From Promethearchaeota archaeon (GTDB lineage: Archaea; Asgardarchaeota; Lokiarchaeia; Sigynarchaeales; SOKP01), in contig JAUXAJ010000020.1 of the NCBI GenBank assembly GCA_030620005.1, positions 1 through 33,466 of the forward strand: DNA of 33,466 nt. The letters are read 5' to 3'. Below the pieces are notes generated by a model. The model saw nothing but the letters and a program-made list of their open reading frames with translations. It was not told where the DNA came from and did not search any database. Positions 23,000 to 31,930 of this stretch are shown piece by piece (within the stretch, counting starts at the first letter, position 1; every line of letters begins with the position of its first letter). The position numbers and the translations under genes were made by a program.

Positions 23000-25399
23000 A
23001 TGATTTCTGAAAATGTAATGAAAAGAACTTTAAGATTAAAACAGAATCTTTTATCTAGTAAATATGAATTGTGCGTTGAACGCATTAAATATTTTACTGA
23101 GATATATAAAAAGAACGAAGACGATCCTGAAATCCTGAAAAGAGCTAAAGCAATTGCTCTCACTTTAAAGAACATGACTATTTTTATTAGAGACGACGAA
23201 TTGCTCGTTGGAAACGAAACTGGTAAAAATTTGGGAGAAAAAATCAACCTAGATTTGCAAAGATACGACATGAATTTAAGTAAAAGGAGCTATATCAAGA
23301 AATTAGGGAAAAGAAAATTGCAACCGTTCCATATGGACGACAACGACATTGAAGTATTGTTGGAATTAATTCCGTTTTGGAGAGGTAAGGCTTTAGTCGC
23401 CGACATCATAAAACAGCGAATGTTAGATGAAAAACTTATTGTAGGCAGGGGTAAATTAGCAGCTCTCGCTCCGAATATAGCCTTGCAAGTAGGAACAACC
23501 GAAGGTCATTTAAGTATGGGATACGAAAAGTTGCTCAAGTTGGGGTATAGTGGGATTATTGACGAAGTTAATGAGTACCAGAGCAGTTTAGATAAGGGCG
23601 ACCCCGAATATCAAGAAAAATGCGATTTTTACGAGGCCGTGAAAATATACTATGAAGCTGCCGTTGAATTTTCAAGGCGCTTTTCCAACCTCGCAAAAGA
23701 CAAGGCGATTGAGGAAAAAGACGAAGTTCGCAAAAAAGAACTCAAAATCATCTCTCAAATGATGAAAAAATTTACTAATTCCATTCCCGAGTCGTTTTAC
23801 GAAGCATTACAATTCATATGGTTTACTCAAAACATTGCAAATATCACGTATCAACGAAGCGTTCTCGCATTAGGCAGGTTGGACCGATTATTATGGCCAT
23901 ATTATCAAAAAGATTTGAAAAATGATAGGATTACTCGCCAAGAAGCTTTAGAATTGATAGAAGAATTGAATTTGAAGTTAACTTGGAACGTTACGATTCT
24001 TCCTATTGATTTTACGATGGTTGCTAACGCTCTTGGTCAAAATACTCAAACTATTACGATTTCAGGCTTGGATAAGGAGGGAAAAGACGCAACAAACGAT
24101 GTGTCTTATCTTTTTCTGGAAGCGTACAAGAATATAAAAGCGTTTACAACGGATTTATCGATTAGAATTCACGAGAACACTCCGAAAGAATTTTTTATGG
24201 AAGCAATAAAAGTCTTTCAATATACTTCCGGAATTGCGTTTTACAACGACGATGTCATAGTTACTGCGTTAATTAAATCCGGATATTCCTTGGAAGACGC
24301 CCGGGACTATGTTATTATTGGATGTGTTGAACCAACGGGTCAAGGTAATTCTTTCGCAGCGACCGGTCGAATGTTCATGAACCTACCAGGAGTATTAGAA
24401 TTAACATTGAACGATGGATATAGCAACTTTTCGCGACAAATTGACGGCTTAAAAACCGGTGATCCGGCTAATTATAAAACCTACGAGGATTTATGCGAGG
24501 CCTTCACCCGACAGCTCAGATATAATATCGAAAAATCAGTAAAAATCGCAGAAATCGGCGACGAAGAAGCAATGAAATACTTTCAGCATCCATTTGTTTC
24601 AGCAACGCTGGAAGGTTGCGTGGAAAGCGGAAAAGATTACGTGTGTGGAGGTGCGAAATACAATTTTTCCTCCATTACTTTGTACGGTTTTGCTACTTTA
24701 GTTGACTCGCTTTACAATATTAAAAAAGTAGTTTATGAAGAAAAATTAATGTCCTTACCAGAACTAATCGACGTATTGAATTCAAATTTTGAAGGAAAAG
24801 AAATTTTTCGACAGGCGCTAATCAACAAATACGATAAGTGGGGGAACGACAAGGACGAAATTGACGAATATGCTGTAGAACTGTGGAACTTGATCTGCAA
24901 AGAAATAACCAAGCATGAACCAATTCGAGGAGGCAGATATTCCGTTGGCTCTTATTCCATGGGAGTGCACGTGATGGAGGGTTTCTTTACGCGTCCTACT
25001 GCTGACGGTAGAAAAGCCATGGAACCCATTTCAAATTCCCTTTCCCCGGTTAATAATGTTGAGAAGAATGGGATTACCGCAATCTTAAACTCTATTGCGA
25101 AGTTAAATTACGACCTTGCTACCAACGGAGTGGCTTTAAATGTGAGGATTCACCCTCAAAACCTAGAAAGCGACGAAAATGTTGAGAAATTTTACCATCT
25201 TTTAATGGGATATTTTGAGGCCGGTGGGATGCAAATCCAGCCAACCGTGGTATCAACTGAAACGCTTAAGGACGCTCAAAAACATCCTGAAAATTATACA
25301 GATCTAATTGTCAAGGTTGGAGGCTATAACGCTACTTTTATCGATTTAGGAACGCCAATTCAAAACGATATAATTGATAGGCTAGAGAATAATTTTTAA
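23000..25399 (+). CDS. Glycyl-radical enzyme (pyruvate formate-lyase/dehydratase family)
   Basis: The 799-residue protein has both halves of the family. The thiyl-radical cysteine is C442 in IIGCVEPTGQG with E444, the GCVE form found in glycerol/diol dehydratase-, choline lyase- and hydroxyproline dehydratase-like enzymes, whereas pyruvate formate-lyase has CC. The radical glycine is G775 in VKVGGYNATFIDL near the C-terminus. RPTADGRKAMEPISNSLSP is also family-typical. It is therefore more likely a C-O or C-N cleaving eliminase than a formate-lyase. Such enzymes need a radical-SAM activase, usually next door; none lies in this window. It is oxygen-sensitive by nature, so it fits a strict anaerobe. 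ATG start; T-tract at 25445-25451 after the stop. Confidence 0.92.
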   Translation: MISENVMKRTLRLKQNLLSSKYELCVERIKYFTEIYKKNEDDPEILKRAKAIALTLKNMTIFIRDDELLVGNETGKNLGEKINLDLQRYDMNLSKRSYIKKLGKRKLQPFHMDDNDIEVLLELIPFWRGKALVADIIKQRMLDEKLIVGRGKLAALAPNIALQVGTTEGHLSMGYEKLLKLGYSGIIDEVNEYQSSLDKGDPEYQEKCDFYEAVKIYYEAAVEFSRRFSNLAKDKAIEEKDEVRKKELKIISQMMKKFTNSIPESFYEALQFIWFTQNIANITYQRSVLALGRLDRLLWPYYQKDLKNDRITRQEALELIEELNLKLTWNVTILPIDFTMVANALGQNTQTITISGLDKEGKDATNDVSYLFLEAYKNIKAFTTDLSIRIHENTPKEFFMEAIKVFQYTSGIAFYNDDVIVTALIKSGYSLEDARDYVIIGCVEPTGQGNSFAATGRMFMNLPGVLELTLNDGYSNFSRQIDGLKTGDPANYKTYEDLCEAFTRQLRYNIEKSVKIAEIGDEEAMKYFQHPFVSATLEGCVESGKDYVCGGAKYNFSSITLYGFATLVDSLYNIKKVVYEEKLMSLPELIDVLNSNFEGKEIFRQALINKYDKWGNDKDEIDEYAVELWNLICKEITKHEPIRGGRYSVGSYSMGVHVMEGFFTRPTADGRKAMEPISNSLSPVNNVEKNGITAILNSIAKLNYDLATNGVALNVRIHPQNLESDENVEKFYHLLMGYFEAGGMQIQPTVVSTETLKDAQKHPENYTDLIVKVGGYNATFIDLGTPIQNDIIDRLENNF

Positions 25400-25483
25400 A
25401 TACTAAAAATTCCTTTGATAGTTTTAAATTTTAGCAAGGTCTCCTTTTTTTAATTCTATTCTTCCTTTTTGAAATAACTCATT

Positions 25484-26782
25484 TTATTTCTCTTTTTTTT
25501 TGTATTTCGATTCAAAGCGCGCAATATCCGAAATAACGGTTATTCTAAGGGGTATGAGGAAACCAAGAGACATTATTAAAAGGAAATTAAGGATTAAGAA
25601 ACCCATTCTATAACTAAATCCGTAAAATATATAAAAGAATCCAATCAAGATTACTCCTAAGCCCGTTCCAATTCTTGAAAAGATAAATCTGATTGAAATC
25701 ACGGTGGATCTTAATTGCGGAGGATTGATATCGCCATAAATGGATTGAGCTATGCCAGCATCGCCGGACATGAAAAAAGCTCCAATAAGAATTAAAATAA
25801 TAAATAATACAACCCAAATTATCTCGGTTGCTGCGAAATCAAGATAATAGGCTAATCCATAAAATATGGGTCCTATAATTAAAATAAGCATGATGACATT
25901 TACTCTACCTTTTTTACTTTTTTGATATTGCGCATCTGAAATTTTTCCCCAATACGGGGATCCTACAATCATTATCGAGAACGACCCAATCATTATCAAT
26001 GTTGCTATTGTAGACGAAAAACCGTGGTCAATTTGAAGCATGGGAACGAAAAAAAAGGTGATTGCCCCAATGCTGAGAGATTTTAACAAAGAATACATCA
26101 TCAATAATATATTACTCTTGATTCTAAATATTTCTCTAAAATCTTCTTTTTTAATTTTGAAAGCGAAATCGTCTGAGAGATTTTCGTCTTGAGGAAGTAA
26201 ACCATCAAGGGACCCTTTTTTTGGTTCCTTCAAAGATGTGAGAGAATGAACGCTTTTAAATCCTAAAAGGGAAATTATTAGAAAAGAAATCCACCAAGGT
26301 AAAAAGTCTATTAATATACCACTCAAAAGAATGCCTAATCCAGAGCCTAAAATCAAGCACATTTGTAATATTCCAAAAGCGTGTGAACGGTTTTCGGGTG
26401 GTGTTAAATCGATTATAAGCGAAAAACTAATTGGAAGAACTCCAGAAAATCCGATAGCTGCAATTATTTGCAAGATTAGCAGTATAATGAGAGTATTGGC
26501 AAATACCGTTAAAAAAGTACATGTCGCCCAAATTGACGTGCAGGCAATTAGCAACTTCTTTCTTTCGGTTCTATCAGCAATTATTCCCCATATGAGAGAA
26601 AAAAAGGCAGATGTTATCAGAAAAACGGAATTGATATAACCAATTTCGGCAATTTCAACGCTTAAAACTAAAGAAAGCTCCGCAGCCATCGGTCCTAAAA
26701 GTGATGTAAGCGAACTTGCTAACAAGTTCGATCGCACTATTTTTTTGAAGCCCTTGCGGTTTTCTCCTTCCATCAAGTTCAT
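25484..26782 (-). CDS. Major facilitator superfamily transporter
   Basis: The 432-residue protein has about 12 membrane helices in two halves joined by a cytoplasmic charged loop (about 185-222). The loop between helices 2 and 3 carries GIIADRTERKKL, the MFS motif A (G-x-x-x-D-R-x-x-R-K), and the second half has an equivalent GKISDAQYQKSKKGR. Drug- or metabolite-exporter-like members look similar; the substrate is unknown. It is convergent with the glycyl-radical gene and could carry its substrate or product, but that rests on position only. ATG 26782 and ATG 26773 are both possible. Confidence 0.88.
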   Translation of the reverse strand: MNLMEGENRKGFKKIVRSNLLASSLTSLLGPMAAELSLVLSVEIAEIGYINSVFLITSAFFSLIWGIIADRTERKKLLIACTSIWATCTFLTVFANTLIILLILQIIAAIGFSGVLPISFSLIIDLTPPENRSHAFGILQMCLILGSGLGILLSGILIDFLPWWISFLIISLLGFKSVHSLTSLKEPKKGSLDGLLPQDENLSDDFAFKIKKEDFREIFRIKSNILLMMYSLLKSLSIGAITFFFVPMLQIDHGFSSTIATLIMIGSFSIMIVGSPYWGKISDAQYQKSKKGRVNVIMLILIIGPIFYGLAYYLDFAATEIIWVVLFIILILIGAFFMSGDAGIAQSIYGDINPPQLRSTVISIRFIFSRIGTGLGVILIGFFYIFYGFSYRMGFLILNFLLIMSLGFLIPLRITVISDIARFESKYKKKEK

Positions 26783-26894
26783 TGTTAATTAATCCTTAAT
26801 AGTATAGTAATTTAAATATAGTTTTATAAGAATTATATATAACGCGACTAATTATAAGATTTTTAAAAAAACTCAAAAGATCAATTGAAAAATC

Positions 26895-28784
26895 GTGAAA
26901 AGACTTAAAATCAAGAAAATTGTTAACGCCAACAAGATTGCTGCTGGAGAAGTGGTTGATAGGCCTGCTAATATAGTTAAAGAGTTAGTTGAAAATAGCA
27001 TTGACTCAGGAGCCAAGGAAATAAGGGTGATCGTCAAAAAAGCAGGAAAGACAATGATACAAGTCATTGACGATGGTATCGGAATACCTCCAGACGAGGT
27101 TATTTTTGCTTTTGAGAGGCATACAAGCAGTAAAATCAGGAGTATAGAAGACTTAGATTCTCTCTCTACTTTAGGATTCAGGGGTGAGGCACTGGCTAGC
27201 ATTGCTGCCGTAAGTCAAGTTGAAATAACTTCAAGAACCAAAGAAAACGATAGAGGAATTCAATTGTTTTTAGATGGGGGAAAAGTAGTAACACAAAAAG
27301 AACTATCGTGTCCCATTGGCACCAATATCAAGGTTAAAAACATTTTTTACAACATTCCCGCCAGACAGAAATTTCTTAAATCTGATTCCACGGAACTGGG
27401 ACACGTAACAGATTTCATGCAACGAATTTCGTTAGCTTACCCTCAACTTCAATTCATTTACCTCCATAACGACTTGACATTGCTTAATTGTCCGGCTTCA
27501 AACGATTTAAAAACGACCGTGTTTCACATTTACGGCAAAAAAATTGCTAAATTCATGGAACAAATCGAATTTTCAGAAGAAAATATTAGTTTCAAGACAT
27601 ACGGATTACTTGGTCACCCACAGATCGCTAAAAAGAACAGGAATTATTCGAGCTTGTTCATTAATAAACGTTATATCGTCAGCGATGTGATATTTAGGGC
27701 CATTAGCGAGGCATACAAAGGCACATTAATGGTAAGCAAATATCCGTTCTTTATTTTACATGTGGAATTAGACCCTTCAGTTGTAGACTTCAATGTCCAT
27801 CCAAAGAAGTTAGAAGTTAGATTTGAGAGAGAGGAATACATTTTTAACAAAGTGTACAATATTATCAGAAGCTTCGTAGAAGATAGATTCATTACTAAAG
27901 AAGCAAAATACATATCAACTGAATTGGACGATTTTACTTCCGGACAAGGGATCAATTCAATTATTAAAACCAAACTTCAGGCGAAAAAGGTTGAAAGACC
28001 GATCAAAGAAATCCGAGAGAGAAGAGAAAAAAAATCAAAAATCGAGAAACAAGAAGAAATCGTTATTGACGAGTCAGTTCAGTTGCGCTTAACTGACCAC
28101 GATGAGAAAGTAGACGTTAATTTCGCTAAAATTCCTGAAATATTCATTAGAGAAAAATACATAATTTCAAAAAACTTTCCAAAAATTCGCCTCATTTCTC
28201 ATACAGGACAGTTAAGTAATAAGACATACGTCGCGTTGGAAGGAATGAACGAAAACAACGAAGCGGGACTATTTATTTTAGATCAACACGCAGCATCAGA
28301 ACGAATCAACAAAGAAAAATTCTTGAAAGCGTACGAAACTTCAAAAATGAGCAGGCAACGGCTAATAAATCCCCTAAAAATTGATGTGTCACCAAGCGAA
28401 AAAATATTTCTTGAAGAAAATTTAGACGAAATTAGAAAACTGGGATTCAATCTCGAAAAATTCGGAGGAAACACATTCGTCTTGCGAGAAATTCCCACGA
28501 TAATGGGAAGTGTTCCTGATGTTAACATCATAATAGAAATAATAAGCGACATCACCAAAATCGGTAAGGACAAAAGCTTTTCAATAGTAAAAGAAGAAAT
28601 TATTAACTACCTGGCGTGTCATAAAAGCATTAGAGGGGGAGACTATTTATCATTAAGAGATATTAGGAATTTACTAATTGAATTAGCGTCTTGCAAGGAT
28701 TCTTACCATTGCGCACATGGCAGACCTACATTAAGATTTATTTCATTTAAGGAATTAGACAAGCTATTTAAAAGAGTTGCGTGA
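26895..28784 (+). CDS. mutL: DNA mismatch repair protein MutL with endonuclease domain
   Basis: The 629-residue protein has an N-terminal GHKL ATPase: IAAGEVVDRPANIVKELVEN (with the ATP-site E and N), DDGIGI (57-62), TLGFRGEALASIA, and GTNIKVKNIFYNIPAR. After a charged linker (about 365-405) comes the dimerisation and nuclease domain with DQHAASERINKE (463-474), the metal-binding DQHAx2Ex4E motif, plus ACHKSIRGGD (C575) and CAHGRPT (H608), which complete the site. So it is the nicking type used by organisms without MutH. GTG start at 26895; stop TGA at the expected family end, showing TGA terminates here. It works with MutS, encoded on the same strand 7.5 kb before. Confidence 0.97.
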   Translation: MKRLKIKKIVNANKIAAGEVVDRPANIVKELVENSIDSGAKEIRVIVKKAGKTMIQVIDDGIGIPPDEVIFAFERHTSSKIRSIEDLDSLSTLGFRGEALASIAAVSQVEITSRTKENDRGIQLFLDGGKVVTQKELSCPIGTNIKVKNIFYNIPARQKFLKSDSTELGHVTDFMQRISLAYPQLQFIYLHNDLTLLNCPASNDLKTTVFHIYGKKIAKFMEQIEFSEENISFKTYGLLGHPQIAKKNRNYSSLFINKRYIVSDVIFRAISEAYKGTLMVSKYPFFILHVELDPSVVDFNVHPKKLEVRFEREEYIFNKVYNIIRSFVEDRFITKEAKYISTELDDFTSGQGINSIIKTKLQAKKVERPIKEIRERREKKSKIEKQEEIVIDESVQLRLTDHDEKVDVNFAKIPEIFIREKYIISKNFPKIRLISHTGQLSNKTYVALEGMNENNEAGLFILDQHAASERINKEKFLKAYETSKMSRQRLINPLKIDVSPSEKIFLEENLDEIRKLGFNLEKFGGNTFVLREIPTIMGSVPDVNIIIEIISDITKIGKDKSFSIVKEEIINYLACHKSIRGGDYLSLRDIRNLLIELASCKDSYHCAHGRPTLRFISFKELDKLFKRVA

Positions 28785-28986
28785 AATTTCGAAGATTACT
28801 CATCATGGCCACACTTCTAAAAAAAGTTTATACAATCATCAATACATTTACATTTTAGCATCATTCAAAATTAATCGCTTCTTTCCGTCATAATTCTAAA
28901 GATTAAAATTTAAATAAAAAAATTCATACTAAATGATCGAGAAAAGGTAATATGAGTTAAAAAAAAAAACGGGATGAAATGTAAAA

Positions 28987-29556
28987 ATGAAGAAGAAAAA
29001 AAAGCAAAAAAAAAAGATCAATAAGATAATCGAAGATATAAAAACCGAAAAGGAGAAAATGGGGAAATTCGAGGCTCTTTCTAAAATCGAAGATTTAAAA
29101 GTAATGGCGCAAAATAGCACGTTACACGGTAATTTTGACGATGCAATAAATAACGCTGAACAAATTATTATCTTGGCAGTAAAATTTGACATGTCTTCTT
29201 TGATAGAAGAACAAACAGATTTCATTAATAAAATCGCGGAAAAGGTTCAAAAAGATCACGTAATTTCTGAAATCATTAAAGGAGGAAAAGCCATAATGGA
29301 ATTATACAATAAATTGGTCGAATCTAAAAAATTCATTCAGGCACACGAAATTGTGGAAAATTTCGAGGCGAATTACGCTGGTATTGCTTATTTCGATTCA
29401 ATTCCTTTAGTCCAAGAACTGTTATTGAACGATAAGAAAGCGTGGATAAAGTATTCTTCTATTCAACATGGCGACGCTGGCCAAAAAGAAGAAAAATTAG
29501 ACGAATTTGAAGAGGAAATTAAAGAGATTAAAAGGTTCTTGAAAAGTAGCAAGTAA
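28987..29556 (+). CDS. Lysine-rich helical protein, unknown function
   Basis: The 189-residue product starts with MKKKKKQKKK and is helical throughout. Residues about 45-75 (HGNFDDAINNAEQIIILAVKF) have the look of one TPR-like helix pair, and similar A/E spacing returns around 110-130 (ESKKFIQAHEIVENFEANY). The last 30 residues are an acidic coil (EEKLDEFEEEIKEIKRFL). There is no signal peptide or membrane helix. It may be one of the TPR-like coiled-coil families frequent in Asgard genomes, but no family is recognised. A TATA-like TTTAAATAAAA lies about 75 bases upstream. It is convergent with ef1b. Confidence 0.7.
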   Translation: MKKKKKQKKKINKIIEDIKTEKEKMGKFEALSKIEDLKVMAQNSTLHGNFDDAINNAEQIIILAVKFDMSSLIEEQTDFINKIAEKVQKDHVISEIIKGGKAIMELYNKLVESKKFIQAHEIVENFEANYAGIAYFDSIPLVQELLLNDKKAWIKYSSIQHGDAGQKEEKLDEFEEEIKEIKRFLKSSK

Positions 29557-29616
29557 ACTGCTAAAAAGAAGTCGTAATTATTATTTTACAAATCGAGAAT
29601 TGAGTCGGGTTTTTTT

Positions 29617-29886
29617 CTACGCTTTTGAAAAAGCAATGCCCTCAACACCTTGTAAGCCATCCACTTGTCGAATTAACTCTTCAACTCTATCCGTTCCTCC
29701 CCATGTGGCTGGATATCTCACTCGAACTCTCGCTTTTTCTAAACCAAAAGCAACAGGCATTACTTCATATGTTTCAATCACGCATTCTTTCGTCATTGAA
29801 TTTTTTATTTTTTCGATGAGAGCTTCAAAATCTACATCAGTATCTTCCGGAACTACATCGATTAAAGCTACAAACTCTTCTCCCAC
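29617..29886 (-). CDS. ef1b: Translation elongation factor 1-beta (archaeal)
   Basis: The 89-residue protein is aEF-1beta, the guanine nucleotide exchange factor for EF-1alpha: EFVALIDVVPEDTDVDFEAL, then PVAFGLEKARVRVRYP, and GGTDRVEELIRQVDGLQGVEGI cover the whole family length. It reloads EF-1alpha with GTP during translation. The start is a GTG at 29886; the only nearby ATG is out of frame. It follows the zinc-ribbon gene by 27 bp in the same direction, an arrangement conserved in many archaea. Confidence 0.94.
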   Translation of the reverse strand: MGEEFVALIDVVPEDTDVDFEALIEKIKNSMTKECVIETYEVMPVAFGLEKARVRVRYPATWGGTDRVEELIRQVDGLQGVEGIAFSKA

Positions 29887-29913
29887 ATTAAAAACCTTAA
29901 CTCACGAATTTAT

Positions 29914-30090
29914 TTATGGTCCTTCAAATTCACATTTCAAGCACTTATATCTATTTCCCATGTCTCTACAACGCTCACAACGCCAAATCTCCACGTCCCC
30001 GCACGAAGGACACGGAAAATGAACGGCAGCTTCGAACGGAGCAATGGGTCTTCCACAGCAAAAGCACATGTTTTTTTTAAAAGTTGACAT
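29914..30090 (-). CDS. Small zinc-ribbon protein (EF-1beta neighbour, HVO_2753-like)
   Basis: This 58-residue protein runs from ATG 30090 to TAA 29914. It has four cysteine pairs: MCFCCG (C9, C11, C12), FPCPSCG, WRCERC and YKCLKCEFEGP, giving two zinc ribbons. The pattern, with PCPSCGxVEIWRC in the middle and CxFEGP at the end, is that of the archaeal DUF1610 zinc-ribbon proteins encoded directly upstream of EF-1beta and thought to bind RNA. It has one odd point: the usual CxxC of the first knuckle reads C-F-C-C. The two genes likely share a transcript. Confidence 0.92.
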   Translation of the reverse strand: MSTFKKNMCFCCGRPIAPFEAAVHFPCPSCGDVEIWRCERCRDMGNRYKCLKCEFEGP

Positions 30091-30212
30091 GGTGATTATT
30101 ATTTAAAGTATCGTGTAGTAAAGCTTGAAGAATAGAATTAACAATAACTTTAATTATTTTTGGATTTTTCAATATATATCTTATTGACATTTTCAAGAAA
30201 TACTTAATTAGG

Positions 30213-30225
30213 ATGATGTCATCAT
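30213..30225. promoter_or_regulatory. Palindrome upstream of a TATA box, possible operator
   Basis: ATGATG-T-CATCAT is a perfect 6-1-6 palindrome ending four bases before the TATA box of the CxxC/winged-helix gene, where an archaeal regulator or TFB would bind. Ten bases of it (ATGACATCAT on the opposite strand) recur at 31977-31986 upstream of nagB. Confidence 0.3.
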
Positions 30226-30229
30226 ATTC

Positions 30230-30239
30230 TATATAAATA
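30230..30239 (+). promoter_or_regulatory. TATA box of the CxxC/winged-helix gene
   Basis: TATATAAATA is a near-ideal archaeal TATA box. Transcription should begin around 30260, giving a leader of about 30 bases with TGAGGAAG as ribosome-binding site before ATG 30292. Confidence 0.55.
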
Positions 30240-30291
30240 GTATTACATCAATTTCTTTAAATTAATAAACCCGTTTTTGAGGAAGTTTACG

Positions 30292-30822
30292 ATGCCAGAG
30301 AATAAAGTGAGAAAATATTTCCAACTCATAGAAGCTTGGGCTTGGTGCGATATTTGCGGCGATATGGTCGCTTTAAAGCTCGATAAAAAGGAGATAATTA
30401 ACGGGCTCCAAACTGGAATCTATACTAAAGAATACAAACACTTTAATAAGCACATGGACACCGATGACCCAGACGATCGAAGTGGTGAAGAGCATTCCAT
30501 TTACATTTACATTAACGATAACTACGACATTACCGGAGTAAAGTCTTTTTTTGGCGACTCACTTAGCACGAGCGAATTAGATGCTGCTGCGGCAAAAAAA
30601 GGTACGGAAGTGAGGATTCCAGTCGTAGTTAAAGACATTCCGGAATTAAACATTCATTTAGGAATGCTCACTCAAGAAGAATATGTTGTGCTTAAAGTAT
30701 GTGACGGTATGAATACAATTGAGGACGTTGCACAAATTGCACAAAAAACCGTAGAGGAAATTGAAGGCATGATGAAAAAGTTACGAGGCAAGGGTTTAGT
30801 GAAAGTAATAAGAAGGGGTTAA
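30292..30822 (+). CDS. CxxC protein with C-terminal winged helix, unknown function
   Basis: The 176-residue protein has an N-terminal domain with a single CDIC knuckle (19-22) followed by a region with DDPDDRSGEEHSIYIYINDNYDITGV (given in part: acidic loop, then strands), and a C-terminal segment from about 126 (LTQEEYVVLKVCDGMNTIEDV to the end) that reads as a winged helix-turn-helix. It may be a regulator or adaptor; only two cysteines are present, so any metal site would need a partner. The ATG at 30292 was chosen over an upstream TTG because GAGGAAG sits eight bases before it. Its 3' end has a decayed copy 310 bp downstream. I do not recognise a named family. Confidence 0.72.
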   Translation: MPENKVRKYFQLIEAWAWCDICGDMVALKLDKKEIINGLQTGIYTKEYKHFNKHMDTDDPDDRSGEEHSIYIYINDNYDITGVKSFFGDSLSTSELDAAAAKKGTEVRIPVVVKDIPELNIHLGMLTQEEYVVLKVCDGMNTIEDVAQIAQKTVEEIEGMMKKLRGKGLVKVIRRG

Positions 30823-31186
30823 TTATCACTTGCTTTTAACTTCTGTAGGTCATGATTTCTAAAGTCATGTGTTAATTATTAATACACATGAATTTAAAAT
30901 AAGAAGGTCAATTTTAAATTTTAATAAAAAATCTTGGTCAATTTTTGCTTTACAAGATTCGTTTTTTCTAAAAAGTAAATTCCTCTTAAGATTTTTCTCT
31001 TGCTTTATTGCAATAATTGTTTAAAACTCTTTTTAGAAAAAATTGCTTTGCCGACCTACTTTAATGTAGAGAGGATGTCCAAGGATGTCCAGATTTTTAG
31101 CAACGGTTTAATAAAAGTAATACGAAGGGCTTAATTAATCCCAATTTTTTTAATTTCTTTTCGCGATTTTTCAATTAAAAAGAAAG
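30823..31186. other. Intergenic region with a decayed gene copy
   Basis: This 364-bp stretch lies between the CxxC/winged-helix gene and nagB, which converge. It has a short inverted repeat around TGTGTTAATTATTAATACACA (30870-30890; arms TGTGTTAAT and ATTAATACACA roughly match), AT-rich filler and, at its end, a remnant of the preceding gene's 3' end, listed separately. The GGATGTCC direct repeat at 31073-31090 is part of that remnant. Confidence 0.5.
31060..31134 (+). pseudogene. Decayed duplicate of the 3' end of the CxxC/winged-helix gene
   Basis: The frame ending at TAA 31132-31134 reads NGLIKVIRRA, against KGLVKVIRRG at the end of the intact gene (30822). At DNA level GGTTTAATAAAAGTAATACG matches GGTTTAGTGAAAGTAATAAG, and both are followed by AAGG-then-TTAATTA. 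Upstream, NVERMSKDVQIFS aligns loosely with TVEEIEGMMKKLR. Everything before about 31060 is too decayed to align. This looks like the last part of a tandem duplicate that has otherwise eroded. Confidence 0.5.
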
Positions 31187-31930
31187 CTACTCGTGGTTTT
31201 TCAGGAGCGACGCGGATTCAACATCCAAAAAACAATAAGCGTGCTCGTGATTCTTTAATATTGACGCAGGATGCAAGGGAGTAACGTCCACCCCAACGGA
31301 AAGACAATCTAGGACGGCTTCTGCTTTTCGCTTATCCGGACACGTGCAGATTACATTTTCTGCCCTCATTATTTCGTGAATTGACATTGAAATCGCCATT
31401 GTGGGAACATCATCGATTTTATCGAACCATCCTTCGCCTACTTGCTGCATTCGGCACTTCTCATCTAAGTTCACGATTACGTAAGGCTCTTTAGTTTCGA
31501 AATCTGCGGGGGGATCGTTAAAAGCTAAATGGCCGTTCTCTCCAATTCCCACAAAAGCTACATTGATCCTTACTTTTGAAATCAAATTACTGATTCTTTT
31601 ACATTCAATATTGGGATCTGGTGCATCTCCTTCAATAAAATATAGCTTGCCCGGATGAACTTTCTCAACCAAACGCTTTGTAAGGAAATATCGGAAACTC
31701 GCCGGATGAGTTGCTGGAATTCCCACATATTCGTCTAAATGGAACATTTCCGTCTTGTTCCAGTCAATTCCTTCGCATTGACAGAGAGACACAAGAAACT
31801 CAAATTGAGACGTTCCGGTTGCTACAACGAAATAGGCTTTCGATTGTTTTCTTAACGCGTTTCGTAGAATTTCTGCCGCTTTCTCCGCTGCCGCTTTACC
31901 CATTTCTTTTTTAGTAGGATATATATTCAC
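31187..31930 (-). CDS. nagB: Glucosamine-6-phosphate deaminase
   Basis: The 247-residue protein is a NagB-family isomerase-deaminase: ATGTSQFEF (38-46) binds phosphate, FHLDEYVG (63-70) contains the catalytic Asp, and GIGENGHLAFNDP (127-139) the catalytic Glu/His loop. It converts glucosamine-6-phosphate to fructose-6-phosphate and ammonia, feeding amino sugars into glycolysis. At 247 residues it is the short type without the allosteric C-terminal extension of the E. coli enzyme. The start is GTG 31930, as the nearby ATG is out of frame. It stands alone; a palindrome half-site at 31977-31986 lies upstream. Confidence 0.93.
   Translation of the reverse strand: MNIYPTKKEMGKAAAEKAAEILRNALRKQSKAYFVVATGTSQFEFLVSLCQCEGIDWNKTEMFHLDEYVGIPATHPASFRYFLTKRLVEKVHPGKLYFIEGDAPDPNIECKRISNLISKVRINVAFVGIGENGHLAFNDPPADFETKEPYVIVNLDEKCRMQQVGEGWFDKIDDVPTMAISMSIHEIMRAENVICTCPDKRKAEAVLDCLSVGVDVTPLHPASILKNHEHAYCFLDVESASLLKNHE

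Noticed and set aside
29600..30022. Plus-strand frame of 140 codons over ef1b and the zinc-ribbon gene
   Set aside because: Antisense to two recognised genes; no family pattern.
30823..31186. CRISPR array or tRNA in the intergenic region
   Set aside because: Only a two-fold 8-bp repeat (GGATGTCC) and no cloverleaf; explained by the decayed duplicate.
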